A stretch of 64,000 nt of DNA, taken from Collinsella aerofaciens. GTDB lineage: Bacteria; Actinomycetota; Coriobacteriia; Coriobacteriales; Coriobacteriaceae. Both the position numbers and the translations under genes were made by a program. The stretch spans positions 62,001-126,000 of the forward strand of contig NZ_JAQLDU010000005.1 of NCBI RefSeq assembly GCF_028209625.1, in the 5' to 3' direction. The notes under the pieces were generated by a model. It saw nothing but the letters and a program-made list of their open reading frames with translations. It was not told where the DNA came from and did no database searches. Position 1 is the first letter of the stretch. Every line of letters begins with the position of its first letter. This document shows positions 1 to 8,328 of this stretch, in pieces.

Positions 1-31
1 GCGCACGATTCGCATGGAGTAACCCACAACG

Positions 32-1813
32 ATGCTGCTTACGCAAACGACAACGCCCGAGGACGTCAAGGCTCTCGATCGCGCCGAGCTTCCGCTGCTC
101 TGCGGCGAGATCCGCCAGGCAATCCTCGAAAGCTCCGCCGCCGTCGGCGGGCACGTTGCCCCCAACCTAGGCGTCGTTGAGCTTACGGTTGCGCTTCATC
201 GCGTGTTTAACTCCCCCATCGACAAGATTGTCTTTGACGTTTCGCACCAGACCTACGCCCACAAGGCGCTGACGGGGCGCGCGTACACTTATATCGATCC
301 GGAGCGTTATGGTGAGGCCTCTGGCTTTGCCAATCCCGACGAGTCCGAGCACGACCTGTTCGCCATGGGCCATACCTCCACGTCGGTGAGCTTGGGCTGC
401 GGCCTGGCACACGCTCGTGACCTGGCGGACGATACGTACAACGTAATCACCGTTATTGGCGACGGCTCGCTTTCGGGCGGCCTGGCGTTTGAGGGCTTCA
501 ACAATGCCGCCGATCTCGACAGCAACCTGATTATCATCGTCAACGACAACGACCAGTCCATTGCCGAGAACCATGGCGGCCTGTATCGCAATCTGGCCGA
601 GCTACGCGCCAGCAACGGCACCTGTGAGCGCAACGTTTTCCGCGCGATGGGGCTCGACTACCGCTATCTGGACACCGGTAACGATGTATTGGCCCTCGTC
701 GACGCGCTGCAGGAACTGCGCGATATCGACCATCCCATCGTGCTGCACGTCTCCACCGCAAAGGGCAAGGGCTTTGAGCCAGCCCAGAGCGACCCCGAGC
801 GCTGGCATCATGTGGGTCCGTTTGACATGGCGACTGGGCGCAAGCTCTGCCCGGGCCATCCGAGCGAGCCTGCGCCGCGCACCTATGCCGATATTACGGG
901 CGAGGCCCTGAGCGCTGCCATCGAGCGCGATCCGCAGGTTGTGGGCATCACGGCTGCCACGCCCTACATCATGGGTTTTACACCCGAGCTTCGCGCCGCG
1001 GCAGGCAAGCAGTTTGTCGACGTGGGCATTGCCGAGGAACACGCCGTCACCTTTGCCACCGCGCTCGCCAGCGCCGGTGCCAAGCCGGTCTTTGGCGTGT
1101 ACGGCACGTTTTTGCAGCGCGCCTACGACGAACTGTGGCACGACCTGTGCCTCAACGACGCCCCCGCAACCATCCTGGTATTTGGCGCGTCGATCTTTGG
1201 CACCACATCCGAGACGCATCTTTCGTTCTTTGATATTTCCATGCTGGGCGCTCTCCCCAATATGCGTTGCCTGGCGCCTTCCTGTATGGAGGAATACCTG
1301 TCCATGCTGAGCTGGTCGCTCGATCACCGCGAGCATCCCGTGGCGATTCGCGTGCCGGGCATTGGCCTGGTAAGCCGCCCCGATCTGGCGCCTGCCGAGG
1401 GCGACGATTACGGCGTCGCGCGCTACAACGTCGTGCGCCAGGGCCGCGACGTTGCCGTGCTCGCGCTTGGCGATTTCTTTGAGCTGGGCGAGCGCGTGGC
1501 AAACCGCTTGGCTGCCGAGTACGGCATCGAGGCCACGCTCGTCAACCCGCGCTTTGCGACCGAGCTCGACCGCGAGTTCCTCGACAGCCTTGCCGCCGAG
1601 CATCGCGTTGTCGTCACCCTCGAGGACGGCATCTTGGACGGCGGCTGGGGCGAGCGCGTGGCGTGCTACCTGGCCTGCACGCCGCTGCGCACGCGCACTT
1701 TTGGTATCGCCAAGGGATTCCCCGACCGCTACGACCCCAACGAGCTGCTCGCTCAGAACGGCATGACGGTCGAGAACATGGCCGCCGAAGCCGTAAGGCT
1801 ACTGAACGAGTAA
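32..1813 (+). CDS. DXS-family thiamine-diphosphate enzyme (1-deoxy-D-xylulose-5-phosphate synthase-like)
   Basis: The 593-residue product has the full DXS/transketolase layout: an N-terminal ThDP domain with GGH (about 39-41), GHTSTS (113-118) and the Mg/ThDP motif GDGSLSGG (143-150), a central pyrimidine domain with GIAEEHAVTF carrying the catalytic Glu, and a C-terminal domain with GGWGERV. In the family this joins pyruvate and glyceraldehyde 3-phosphate at the start of the MEP isoprenoid route. It is shorter than usual DXS (about 620-640) and several family motifs are altered (DVSHQ, NDNDQSIAEN), so it could be a divergent DXS or a paralogue acting on another substrate. The ATG has a GGAG about 13 bases upstream. 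A terminator follows directly. Confidence 0.8.
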   Translation: MLLTQTTTPEDVKALDRAELPLLCGEIRQAILESSAAVGGHVAPNLGVVELTVALHRVFNSPIDKIVFDVSHQTYAHKALTGRAYTYIDPERYGEASGFANPDESEHDLFAMGHTSTSVSLGCGLAHARDLADDTYNVITVIGDGSLSGGLAFEGFNNAADLDSNLIIIVNDNDQSIAENHGGLYRNLAELRASNGTCERNVFRAMGLDYRYLDTGNDVLALVDALQELRDIDHPIVLHVSTAKGKGFEPAQSDPERWHHVGPFDMATGRKLCPGHPSEPAPRTYADITGEALSAAIERDPQVVGITAATPYIMGFTPELRAAAGKQFVDVGIAEEHAVTFATALASAGAKPVFGVYGTFLQRAYDELWHDLCLNDAPATILVFGASIFGTTSETHLSFFDISMLGALPNMRCLAPSCMEEYLSMLSWSLDHREHPVAIRVPGIGLVSRPDLAPAEGDDYGVARYNVVRQGRDVAVLALGDFFELGERVANRLAAEYGIEATLVNPRFATELDREFLDSLAAEHRVVVTLEDGILDGGWGERVACYLACTPLRTRTFGIAKGFPDRYDPNELLAQNGMTVENMAAEAVRLLNE

Positions 1814-1816
1814 GAA

Positions 1817-1850
1817 AACCTCCGCAAGGAAAGCACCCCTGCGGAGGTTT
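1817..1850 (+). terminator. Intrinsic terminator after the DXS-like gene
   Basis: A 10-bp stem (AACCTCCGCA with TGCGGAGGTT) closes a loop of about 13 bases and is followed by a T-rich run, 4 bases after the stop codon. Confidence 0.8.
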
Positions 1851-1870
1851 ATATTTTCGCGACGCGATTA

Positions 1871-2087
1871 TCTCGATCTGTAACATCTAGGACCCGAATT
1901 CCCGTCTAACTGTTACAGATCTAGAAAAGACGTCTTAGTCCCTGACCTTTGTCTCAATCTGTAACAGATAGAGACCTTCTGGCCGTCCAGATGTTACAGA
2001 TTGAGACATTCGAATTCCCCTAAAGAGAAAATCTCGATCTGTAACAGGTAGAACCCATTTCCTCGTCTAACTGTTACAGATTGAGAC
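1871..2087. repeat. Three tandem imperfect palindromes (TCTGTAACA ... TGTTACAGA)
   Basis: Three hairpin units follow one another at about 80-bp spacing: 1871-1925, 1951-2007 and 2031-2087. Each starts with a version of GTCTCAATCTGTAACA and ends with the complement TGTTACAGATTGAGAC; unit 2 has perfect 16-bp arms. The roughly 25 bases between the arms differ from unit to unit. No ORF fits here. This fills most of the 457-bp gap between the DXS-like gene and the ABC operon; the rest holds a half copy of repeat R1 (2134-2153) and the promoter at 2198-2227. Function unknown. Confidence 0.8.
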
Positions 2088-2133
2088 AAAGCAGCGAGAC
2101 AGGCCACCACATCTGCAAGAACCACCACAAAGG

Positions 2134-2153
2134 TGCCTGTCCCTTTTTGGTAG
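2134..2153 (+). repeat. Repeat R1, half copy
   Basis: Only the right half (GCCTGTCCCTTTTTGGTAGG) of the R1 palindrome is present. Fuller copies are at 15714, 17921, 23571, 27137 and 56483. Confidence 0.6.
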
Positions 2154-2197
2154 GAAGAATTACCCATAAGGTAAGTATGTTTCTGAGTTATTTCGTG

Positions 2198-2227
2198 TTG
2201 ACCCATTTGAGCTCGATAGGGTATAAC
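2198..2227 (+). promoter_or_regulatory. Sigma70-type promoter of the amino acid ABC operon
   Basis: TTGACC (2198-2203) and TATAAC (2222-2227) are separated by 18 bp and lie 44 bp upstream of the lipoprotein start codon. Confidence 0.6.
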
Positions 2228-2270
2228 TCTACTCAACCGCTAGGGATTTTATTGAGAAAGGTGTTCTACC

Positions 2271-3266
2271 ATGAGCAAGAACCTCTCCCAGCAGGTCGTT
2301 CTCGACCGCCGCGGCTTCGTTGCCGCCACCTTCGCAACCGTCGCCGGCCTTGGTCTTGCCGGCTGCTCTGACACCAGCGCCGAGGCTGACAAGGGTTCCG
2401 CCGCTGGCTCCTCCAAGAGCTCCGAAGATACCGAGGCTTCCACCACGCTCGACGCCAAGGCATTCGACAAGCTCGTCGACAACGGCCCCAAGGCCGATGA
2501 CGATGCCATCGCCGTCAGCACCTGGGCCACGGCCGTCAAGGACGCCGGCGTCTTTAAGATCGGTGGCGTTCAGACCTCTACGCTCTTCTCCCTCCTCAAC
2601 GAGAAAGACGGTCAGACCCGTGGCTTCGATGCCGGCATCGCGCAGCTTCTGTCCAACTACATTCTGGGCGAGAACAAGGTCGAGATCACCCAGGTGACCT
2701 CGGACACGCGCGAGTCCGTCCTGCAGAACGGCCAGGTCGACGCTGTCTTTGCCACCTACACCATCACCGACGAGCGCAAGAAGCTCGTCTCCTTCGCCGG
2801 CCCCTACTACTACACCCAGCAGGCCATCCTGGTGCTCGCCGATAACGACGACATCAAGAGCGTCGACGACCTGGCCGACAAGAACGTCGCCGTCCAGTCC
2901 GGCTCCAACGGCCCCGCCATTCTGGAGGAGTTCGCCCCCAAGGCCAGCCAGCAAGAGTTCAAGACCGACGAGGAGGCACGCCAGGCACTCCAACAGGGCC
3001 GCGTTGACGCCTACGTCATCGATAACAACATGCAGCAGAGCGCCCTGGTCCGCGAGCCCGGTAAGTACAAGATTGCCGGCAAGCCCTTCGGCAGCAAGGA
3101 GCCCTATGGCATCGGTCTGCCGCTCGATTCCGACGGCGTCGCCTTTGTCAACGACTTCCTTAAGAAGATCGAGGACGACGGCACCTGGACCGAGCTGTGG
3201 CAGATCTGCATCGGCGACCGTACGGGCGACACCAATGTTCCCGAGCTGCCCGAGATCGGCGCCTAA
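2271..3266 (+). CDS. Amino acid ABC transporter substrate-binding lipoprotein
   Basis: This 331-residue family 3 solute-binding protein captures a polar amino acid (glutamate or glutamine type is likely, not proven) outside the membrane. Residues 1-27 form a signal peptide with a twin-arginine pair (DRRGFVAATFA) and a lipobox ending LAGC, so export by Tat followed by lipid attachment is plausible. A low-complexity Ser/Asp/Glu linker precedes the binding domain, which has the typical pattern FDAGIAQLL ... GQVDAVFATYTIT ... VQSGSNGPAI ... GRVDAYVIDN. A GAAAGG lies upstream of the ATG. It is the first gene of a four-gene uptake operon and is separated from the permeases by a terminator-like hairpin. 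Confidence 0.9.
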   Translation: MSKNLSQQVVLDRRGFVAATFATVAGLGLAGCSDTSAEADKGSAAGSSKSSEDTEASTTLDAKAFDKLVDNGPKADDDAIAVSTWATAVKDAGVFKIGGVQTSTLFSLLNEKDGQTRGFDAGIAQLLSNYILGENKVEITQVTSDTRESVLQNGQVDAVFATYTITDERKKLVSFAGPYYYTQQAILVLADNDDIKSVDDLADKNVAVQSGSNGPAILEEFAPKASQQEFKTDEEARQALQQGRVDAYVIDNNMQQSALVREPGKYKIAGKPFGSKEPYGIGLPLDSDGVAFVNDFLKKIEDDGTWTELWQICIGDRTGDTNVPELPEIGA

Positions 3267-3354
3267 GCAGCGAGCCTGGTAACGGCCGCAACGAAACCAT
3301 ACGGAAACGCATGATTCGCTTTATTGCGCTAAACTGTTTCATCACTGAGTTGTC

Positions 3355-3383
3355 GGGGCTTCCGTACACACGGGAGCCCCTTT
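3355..3383 (+). terminator. Attenuating terminator between binding protein and permease genes
   Basis: GGGGCTTCCGT pairs with ACGGGAGCCCC around an ACAC loop and is followed by TTT. In uptake operons such a hairpin commonly gives more binding protein than membrane subunits; that role here is inferred. Confidence 0.7.
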
Positions 3384-3404
3384 CCTTATCGGCGGGAGGT
3401 CCGC

Positions 3405-4064
3405 ATGAGTCTCTCCGAGCTCTGGTCGCTCTATGGCCAGAACTATATCGACGCGCTGCTAGCAACCTGGGGCATGACGCTTGAGTCGTTTGCCATCGCC
3501 ATGGTGCTGGCCGTCGCCGTCACCGTGATGCGCGTGTCGCCGCTCAAGCCGCTGCGCGTCTTTGGCGACCTGTATGTCCAGGTCTTCCGTAACATCCCCG
3601 GCATCGCGCTGCTCATTATCGTCGTCTACGCGCTGCCGCCGCTCAAGGTCGTCCTGCCCTACCGCACCTGCGTCATCGTCGCCACAGTGCTCTTGGGTTC
3701 TGCCTTTGGCTCCGAGAACTTTATGAGCGGCATCAACACCGTCGGTGTCGGCCAGGTGGAAGCCGCCCGCTCGCTGGGCATGAGCTTCAGCCGTATCCTC
3801 GCCAAGATCGTGATTCCGCAGGCGCTGCGCTCGAGCGTGCTGCCCATGACCAACCTCTTTATCGCCGTCATGCTCACCACCGCGCTCGGCAGTCAGGTGC
3901 CGCTGAAACCGCAGGAGCTCACCGGCGTGGTGAGCTACATCAACACGCGCTCGCTCGGCGGCGTCGCCGCGTTCTTTATCTCGGCGCTCGGCTACCTGGG
4001 CACAGCCTTTGTGGTGAGCCACATTGGCAACTATATCGATAAGAAGGTGAGGATCCTCCGATGA
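3405..4064 (+). CDS. Amino acid ABC transporter permease (HisM/GlnP type)
   Basis: A 219-residue inner membrane permease of the polar amino acid family. Hydrophobic segments alternate across the length, and the cytoplasmic coupling loop reads VEAARSLGMSFSRILAKIVIPQALR, the EAA motif that docks on the ATPase. PheArg-rich VFRNIPGIALLI near residue 60 is also typical. GGGAGGT lies 5 bases before the ATG. Its stop overlaps the start of the next permease (ATGA at 4061), pointing to translational coupling and a heterodimeric channel. Confidence 0.9.
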   Translation: MSLSELWSLYGQNYIDALLATWGMTLESFAIAMVLAVAVTVMRVSPLKPLRVFGDLYVQVFRNIPGIALLIIVVYALPPLKVVLPYRTCVIVATVLLGSAFGSENFMSGINTVGVGQVEAARSLGMSFSRILAKIVIPQALRSSVLPMTNLFIAVMLTTALGSQVPLKPQELTGVVSYINTRSLGGVAAFFISALGYLGTAFVVSHIGNYIDKKVRILR

Positions 4065-4894
4065 GCAAGCACTCCACCTCCGCGCTCACCATGCGCGATG
4101 CGCTCTACGAGGCTCCCGGCCCCAAGATGCGCGCCAAGATTCGCGTCGGCACCGCCATCTCACTTGTTGCCGTGGCCGCGCTCATCGCTCTGGTACTGCA
4201 GCGCTTTTATGTGACCGGTCAGCTTTCAGTCCACTATTGGTATTTCTTTACGCACCTCACTACCTGGAAGTTCTTACTTGCCGGTTTTGAGGGCACGGTA
4301 AAGGTCGCGCTCACCGCTGGCGCCATCGCGCTGGTACTGGGTCTGGCCCTCATGCTCGGCCGCACCAGCGACATCAAGCCGCTGCAGCTGGTCTGCCGCG
4401 TGCTCACCGATTTCTTCCGTGGCGTGCCGAGCCTACTGTTCATCTACTTCTTCTTTTTGGTGCTGCCCCAGTACAAGATCGCGCTGCCGTCGTTTTGGAT
4501 GCTCACGCTTCCCGTCGCGCTCGCTGCAGCCGGTGTGCTTGCCGAGATCTTCCGCGCCGGCGTCAATGCCGTGCCGCGCGGCCAGGTCGAGGCCGCCCAG
4601 GCGCTCGGTCTCGCCAAAGCTAAAATCACCTTTAAAATCGTGCTGCCGCAGGCGATTCGCTTTATCATTCCGTCGTTGATTTCGCAGCTTGTAGTCGTCG
4701 TCAAAGACACCACCGTCGCCTACGTGGTGAGCTACCCCGACCTCATGCAAAACGCCCGCGTACTCATTACCAACTACGACGCCCTCGTGTCGGTCTATCT
4801 GGTGATCGCGGTCATCTACATCCTCATCAACGTTGCAATCAACAAGGCCGCCGTCTACGTCTCGCACAAGACCGGCGCGACCATCATTCGCTAA
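4061..4894 (+). CDS. Amino acid ABC transporter permease, second subunit
   Basis: A 277-residue permease with the same fold as its upstream neighbour and an EAA loop reading VEAAQALGLAKAKITFKIVLPQAIR. It carries an N-terminal extension of about 40 residues before the first strong membrane helix. FRGVPSLLFIYFFF matches the conserved region before the loop. It overlaps the previous gene by four bases and is followed 36 bp later by the ATPase, so the two permeases most likely form one heterodimeric channel. Confidence 0.9.
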   Translation: MSKHSTSALTMRDALYEAPGPKMRAKIRVGTAISLVAVAALIALVLQRFYVTGQLSVHYWYFFTHLTTWKFLLAGFEGTVKVALTAGAIALVLGLALMLGRTSDIKPLQLVCRVLTDFFRGVPSLLFIYFFFLVLPQYKIALPSFWMLTLPVALAAAGVLAEIFRAGVNAVPRGQVEAAQALGLAKAKITFKIVLPQAIRFIIPSLISQLVVVVKDTTVAYVVSYPDLMQNARVLITNYDALVSVYLVIAVIYILINVAINKAAVYVSHKTGATIIR

Positions 4895-4930
4895 CGATTT
4901 ACCATTTCGAGTCATAAGGAGCCGAGCACC

Positions 4931-5695
4931 ATGGCACAGAGCACTTCTTCCACCGGCAATCAGCCGCTGATTGAGCTCAAGCACGTCGATAAGCACTATG
5001 GCGATCTGCACGTCCTCAACGACATTAATCTCTCGGTCGATCGCGGCGAGGTTGTCGTCGTGATCGGCCCCTCGGGCTCGGGCAAATCGACCATGTGCCG
5101 CACCATCAACCGCTTGGAGACCATCGACTCGGGCGAGATTCTCATCGAGGGCGAGCCCCTGCCGCAGGAAGGCAAGGATCTTGCCCGCATGCGTGCCGAG
5201 CTGGGCATGGTGTTTCAGCAGTTCAACCTGTTCGCGCATATGACCGTGTTGCAGAACGTCATGCTGGGACCGGTCGATGTGCTGGGCGTCTCCAAGGACG
5301 AGGCCCGCGAGCGCGCCATGGATCTGTTGAGCCGCGTGGGCGTTGCCGAGCAGGCCGACAAGGTGCCCGCACAGCTCTCGGGCGGCCAACAGCAGCGCGT
5401 AGCCATCGCCCGCTCGCTTGCCATGCAGCCCAAGGCCATGCTCTTTGACGAGCCCACAAGCGCCCTTGACCCCGAGATGATTAACGAGGTGCTCGAGGTC
5501 ATGGTCCGCCTGGCCCAGCAGGGCATGACGATGATCGTGATTACGCACGAGATGAACTTTGCCCGCCGCGTGGCCGACCGCGTCGTGTTTATGGCCGACG
5601 GCCAGATCGTAGAGACCGGCACGCCCGACGAGTTCTTCGACCATCCCCAGACCAAGCGCGCCCAAGACTTCCTCAACTCCATCAAGGGCCACTAA
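4931..5695 (+). CDS. Amino acid ABC transporter ATP-binding protein (GlnQ type)
   Basis: The 254-residue ATPase drives the uptake system encoded just upstream. It has Walker A GPSGSGKST, the Q-loop QQFNLF, signature [16 protein letters not shown], Walker B AMLFDEPTSALD and the switch His in VITHEM. Length and motifs match the polar amino acid subfamily closely. An AAGGAG lies 8 bases upstream of the ATG. It is the last transport gene; a hydrolase gene follows within 90 bp and may be co-transcribed. Confidence 0.93.
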   Translation: MAQSTSSTGNQPLIELKHVDKHYGDLHVLNDINLSVDRGEVVVVIGPSGSGKSTMCRTINRLETIDSGEILIEGEPLPQEGKDLARMRAELGMVFQQFNLFAHMTVLQNVMLGPVDVLGVSKDEARERAMDLLSRVGVAEQADKVPAQLSGGQQQRVAIARSLAMQPKAMLFDEPTSALDPEMINEVLEVMVRLAQQGMTMIVITHEMNFARRVADRVVFMADGQIVETGTPDEFFDHPQTKRAQDFLNSIKGH

Positions 5696-5782
5696 CCCAA
5701 TTGCCACGCGGGACACATTCATCTGCAGCGTTTGCCCCGCGCCGCCCTGCGCCATGTCCACCCGGATTCGAAAGCCACGCCC

Positions 5783-6592
5783 ATGATCGGAACTCGCACT
5801 TCATCGTCATACACCCCGCACGTCGACGTCGATCCCGCCGACCGCCCGCTCATCCTCGTCGCGCCGCGCTGGGAAGAGGCGAAGCCGTTTTTAAGCGAGA
5901 CGCTCTCCCCCAACGAGGAAATCGCAAGTGTCTTTGTCGATGCCATCCTTGCCGCCGGCGGCCTGCCGCTGCAGATGTCCATCACCGAGGACATTGAGGT
6001 CATCCGTCATTACGTCGATATCGCCGACGGCATCGCCATTCCCGGCGGCCCCGATGTCAATCCCAAATGTTGGGGCGATGATCGACCCTACGACCCCACC
6101 CTCTGTTGCGAGATCCGCGATAGCTTTGAGTTTAAGCTGGTCGGCGAGGTGCTCCGCGCCAAAAAGCCGCTCTTTACCACCTGCCGCGGCACGCAGTTGC
6201 TCAATGTCGCCACTGGCGGCACCCTGTGCATGGACGTGCCGAGCCTGGGCGCTCGCGAGGGCCGCACGCAGTGGCGCCATACCCACGTGCTCAACGACCC
6301 CGTGCATCCCGTCGAGGTCGTGCCGGGCTCCCTGCTGGAGCGCGCGCTTGGCGGGCACAGGCTGATCCAGACCAACTCGGCACATCACTGTTGCGTCGAC
6401 CGTCTGGGTAAGAGCACGCGCTTGGTCGCCAAGGCAACTGACGGCGTTCCCGAGTGCATCGAGGTCGAAGGCCAGCCATTCTGCTTGGGCGTGCAATGGC
6501 ATCCCGAGTACACGTGGAAGACGCTCGAGACCGACTTTAACCTGTGGAAGTCGTTTGTCGAGGCGGCGGCAAAGGTTAAGCAGGCCCGCTAG
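5783..6592 (+). CDS. Class I glutamine amidotransferase-like hydrolase (peptidase C26, PuuD type)
   Basis: The family cleaves gamma-glutamyl bonds, for instance gamma-glutamyl-GABA or other gamma-glutamyl amines. The nucleophile elbow is FTTCRGTQLLN and the His-Glu pair of the triad is in GVQWHPE near the C-terminus. PGGPDVNP forms the oxyanion region. I chose the ATG at 5783 (269 residues, start MIGTRTSS); the frame stays open upstream to a TTG at 5732 that would add 17 residues, and neither has a convincing Shine-Dalgarno. Placement right behind an amino acid importer suggests catabolism of an imported gamma-glutamyl compound or of glutamate-related nitrogen sources; this is inference. Confidence 0.85.
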   Translation: MIGTRTSSSYTPHVDVDPADRPLILVAPRWEEAKPFLSETLSPNEEIASVFVDAILAAGGLPLQMSITEDIEVIRHYVDIADGIAIPGGPDVNPKCWGDDRPYDPTLCCEIRDSFEFKLVGEVLRAKKPLFTTCRGTQLLNVATGGTLCMDVPSLGAREGRTQWRHTHVLNDPVHPVEVVPGSLLERALGGHRLIQTNSAHHCCVDRLGKSTRLVAKATDGVPECIEVEGQPFCLGVQWHPEYTWKTLETDFNLWKSFVEAAAKVKQAR

Positions 6593-6627
6593 TTTACGAA
6601 CCACACAGGCTAAAGCCTCACATACTA

Positions 6628-6661
6628 GGGGGGCGGACACCAACTACGGTGCCCGCCCCCC
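6628..6661. terminator. Bidirectional terminator between convergent genes
   Basis: GGGGGGCGGACACC pairs with GGTGCCCGCCCCCC (one mismatch) around a 6-base loop. It lies between the hydrolase stop and the convergent ABC permease gene end. T content after the stem is modest on both strands. Confidence 0.6.
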
Positions 6662-6701
6662 TGTATTTGATATGCTCGGTATGTTCATCCCTCACAAACA
6701 A

Positions 6702-7520
6702 TCAAAGAAATCTCGACCGCAATCGGTCGACGGTAAAGCAGATGGCAAAAACGCTTGCTACGTTTATGAGGCAGTCAATTAAAATCGAGGTGCATTGACC
6801 ATCCCCCAACGGGGTCACGCCGCAAATCCACATGAGCATCGAGGACGGAAACGGAAGCATGGAATTGGCTCCGACCTGTATGTAGAGCGTTACGACATTG
6901 ACAAGCAACAGCATGCCAATAGGACCGAAGCCGGACCCAAAATAGGAAACAACGATCACGCAAGAGACCACATATGCAAGGCAGACGGCACTCGCCAGAA
7001 GAAGTCGATAGCAAAACATATTCAGGTTGAAACACTGTTGAGCATCCAAAACGATTACACAGTTAAGACAGTACAAAACGACACTTGACAGGATAAACGC
7101 GCCCAATAGGGCGAAAGAAGACAGCACCGTTCGCGCAACGATAGCGCACGCCCGCTTCCCTCCCCGAGCCTCCGACAGCCCCCACGGTTCCTCGACAAAG
7201 CCCGAACTGACAAAGCGCGGCACAATACAAGCCGCGATGAACGGAAAGAACAATGCATGAGCCAACGGGGCTACGTTGAACAGCAGACCGCGAAAAACCT
7301 CTGCATTACCAAATAGAAGGACATCCTCCGCCGATAGCAGAAGCGTCGGGTCTGGGAAAAAGCCCAAGAAACTGTTCTCACGGAGACTACAGAACCACAT
7401 CGGGAAAGAATTAAGCTGCAATACCACCATGCACGCATAAATTACCGGGATTAAGGCGTACGTCCATTTACTCACGTGCTTCAATTCTGAATGGAGGAAT
7501 CTTTTAATCTGACGAGCCAT
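6702..7520 (-). CDS. ABC-2 type permease, second subunit
   Basis: A 272-residue protein with about six hydrophobic helices and few charges, starting MARQIKRFLHSEL. Its length, composition and position behind another permease and an ATPase match the two-permease ABC-2 systems that confer resistance to bacitracin or lantibiotics (BcrAB or LanFEG types). I cannot name the substrate. The frame opens 6 codons further upstream, but the ATG at 7520 fits the start of related permeases better; either way it overlaps the end of the previous gene. Base composition is lower in GC than in neighbouring genes, which may point to horizontal acquisition. Confidence 0.7.
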   Translation of the reverse strand: MARQIKRFLHSELKHVSKWTYALIPVIYACMVVLQLNSFPMWFCSLRENSFLGFFPDPTLLLSAEDVLLFGNAEVFRGLLFNVAPLAHALFFPFIAACIVPRFVSSGFVEEPWGLSEARGGKRACAIVARTVLSSFALLGAFILSSVVLYCLNCVIVLDAQQCFNLNMFCYRLLLASAVCLAYVVSCVIVVSYFGSGFGPIGMLLLVNVVTLYIQVGANSMLPFPSSMLMWICGVTPLGDGQCTSILIDCLINVASVFAICFTVDRLRSRFL

Positions 7521-8328
7521 TGAGCACACCCCCAGCACGAAAGCTCACGAGCGCGTAAATCAATACCGATAAACAGCTGGCTGCCACGCCATAGCCCAGA
7601 AGCGCCAGTTGCCCCATATCGCTATACCCAAGGGCACATCCGACTCCAAGGTACGGCCCAGGAAGGAAGAAGATCCATCGCAAGGATGGTATAGGTGCCT
7701 GAAGGAAGGCTCCGTAGAGCGTCAAGCTCATGACAAATCCGATTATTATTGCAGCCCCGCTCAATACAGCGCTGCCTGTAATCCGATAGATGGTCACCGT
7801 CTCCAGCGCAATCGATATCACCAATACGGTGTTGACTATCATTGCAGGCAAAAATGCAGCCAGCATGCCATGCGCGTAGCTATGCCCTCCACGTATTATG
7901 GCTATTGCAAACAGAAGAAAGCAAAGCGCACTATATGCTGCGCCAATTATTAAAGCAGACGAAAGCGCATGTGCTAGAACCCCATAAAAGCGGGTAAGAC
8001 CTCTTGCTGAAGAAATTCGGCATCCCTCTTCATAGCCGCGCTCCTGTAAAAGCGCCAAACAAACGATGAGCGGAACGAACAGGGATGTACCGGCAAAAGC
8101 GCTGCGCGCAAGGGACTCATCAGGCGCAGAAGGATCGATTGCATTCCAGATGAAACCAATATCCTCCCCACAAACGCCATAGCCAGAGGCTAGCAACGTT
8201 GTTCCGTTTTTTAGAAAGACACCGAAGAGAAGGCCGAACGCCAGCATAAGCGCAAGACCAAACTTCGCCGGAAACATCCTGTGCAAACGCATCATATCTG
8301 CCTTTATGGGATGGATCGCCCGCTTCAT
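7504..8328 (-). CDS. ABC-2 type permease, first subunit
   Basis: A 274-residue membrane protein with six predicted helices and an N-terminal cytoplasmic stretch (MKRAIHPIKADMMRLHRMF). Its start overlaps the stop of the ATPase gene (ATGA at 8325-8328), showing tight coupling. With the next permease it probably forms the membrane part of an exporter or self-protection pump against a peptide antibiotic. No conserved motif defines the cargo. Confidence 0.7.
   Translation of the reverse strand: MKRAIHPIKADMMRLHRMFPAKFGLALMLAFGLLFGVFLKNGTTLLASGYGVCGEDIGFIWNAIDPSAPDESLARSAFAGTSLFVPLIVCLALLQERGYEEGCRISSARGLTRFYGVLAHALSSALIIGAAYSALCFLLFAIAIIRGGHSYAHGMLAAFLPAMIVNTVLVISIALETVTIYRITGSAVLSGAAIIIGFVMSLTLYGAFLQAPIPSLRWIFFLPGPYLGVGCALGYSDMGQLALLGYGVAASCLSVLIYALVSFRAGGVLNGSSD

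Noticed and set aside
1871..2087. CRISPR array
   Set aside because: Only three units, each a large palindrome with an internal spacer; no direct repeats of constant length and no cas genes.
2229..2993. 254-codon minus-strand ORF over the binding-protein gene
   Set aside because: Shadow of the biased codon use of the lipoprotein gene; its composition is low-complexity Gly/Val/Leu.
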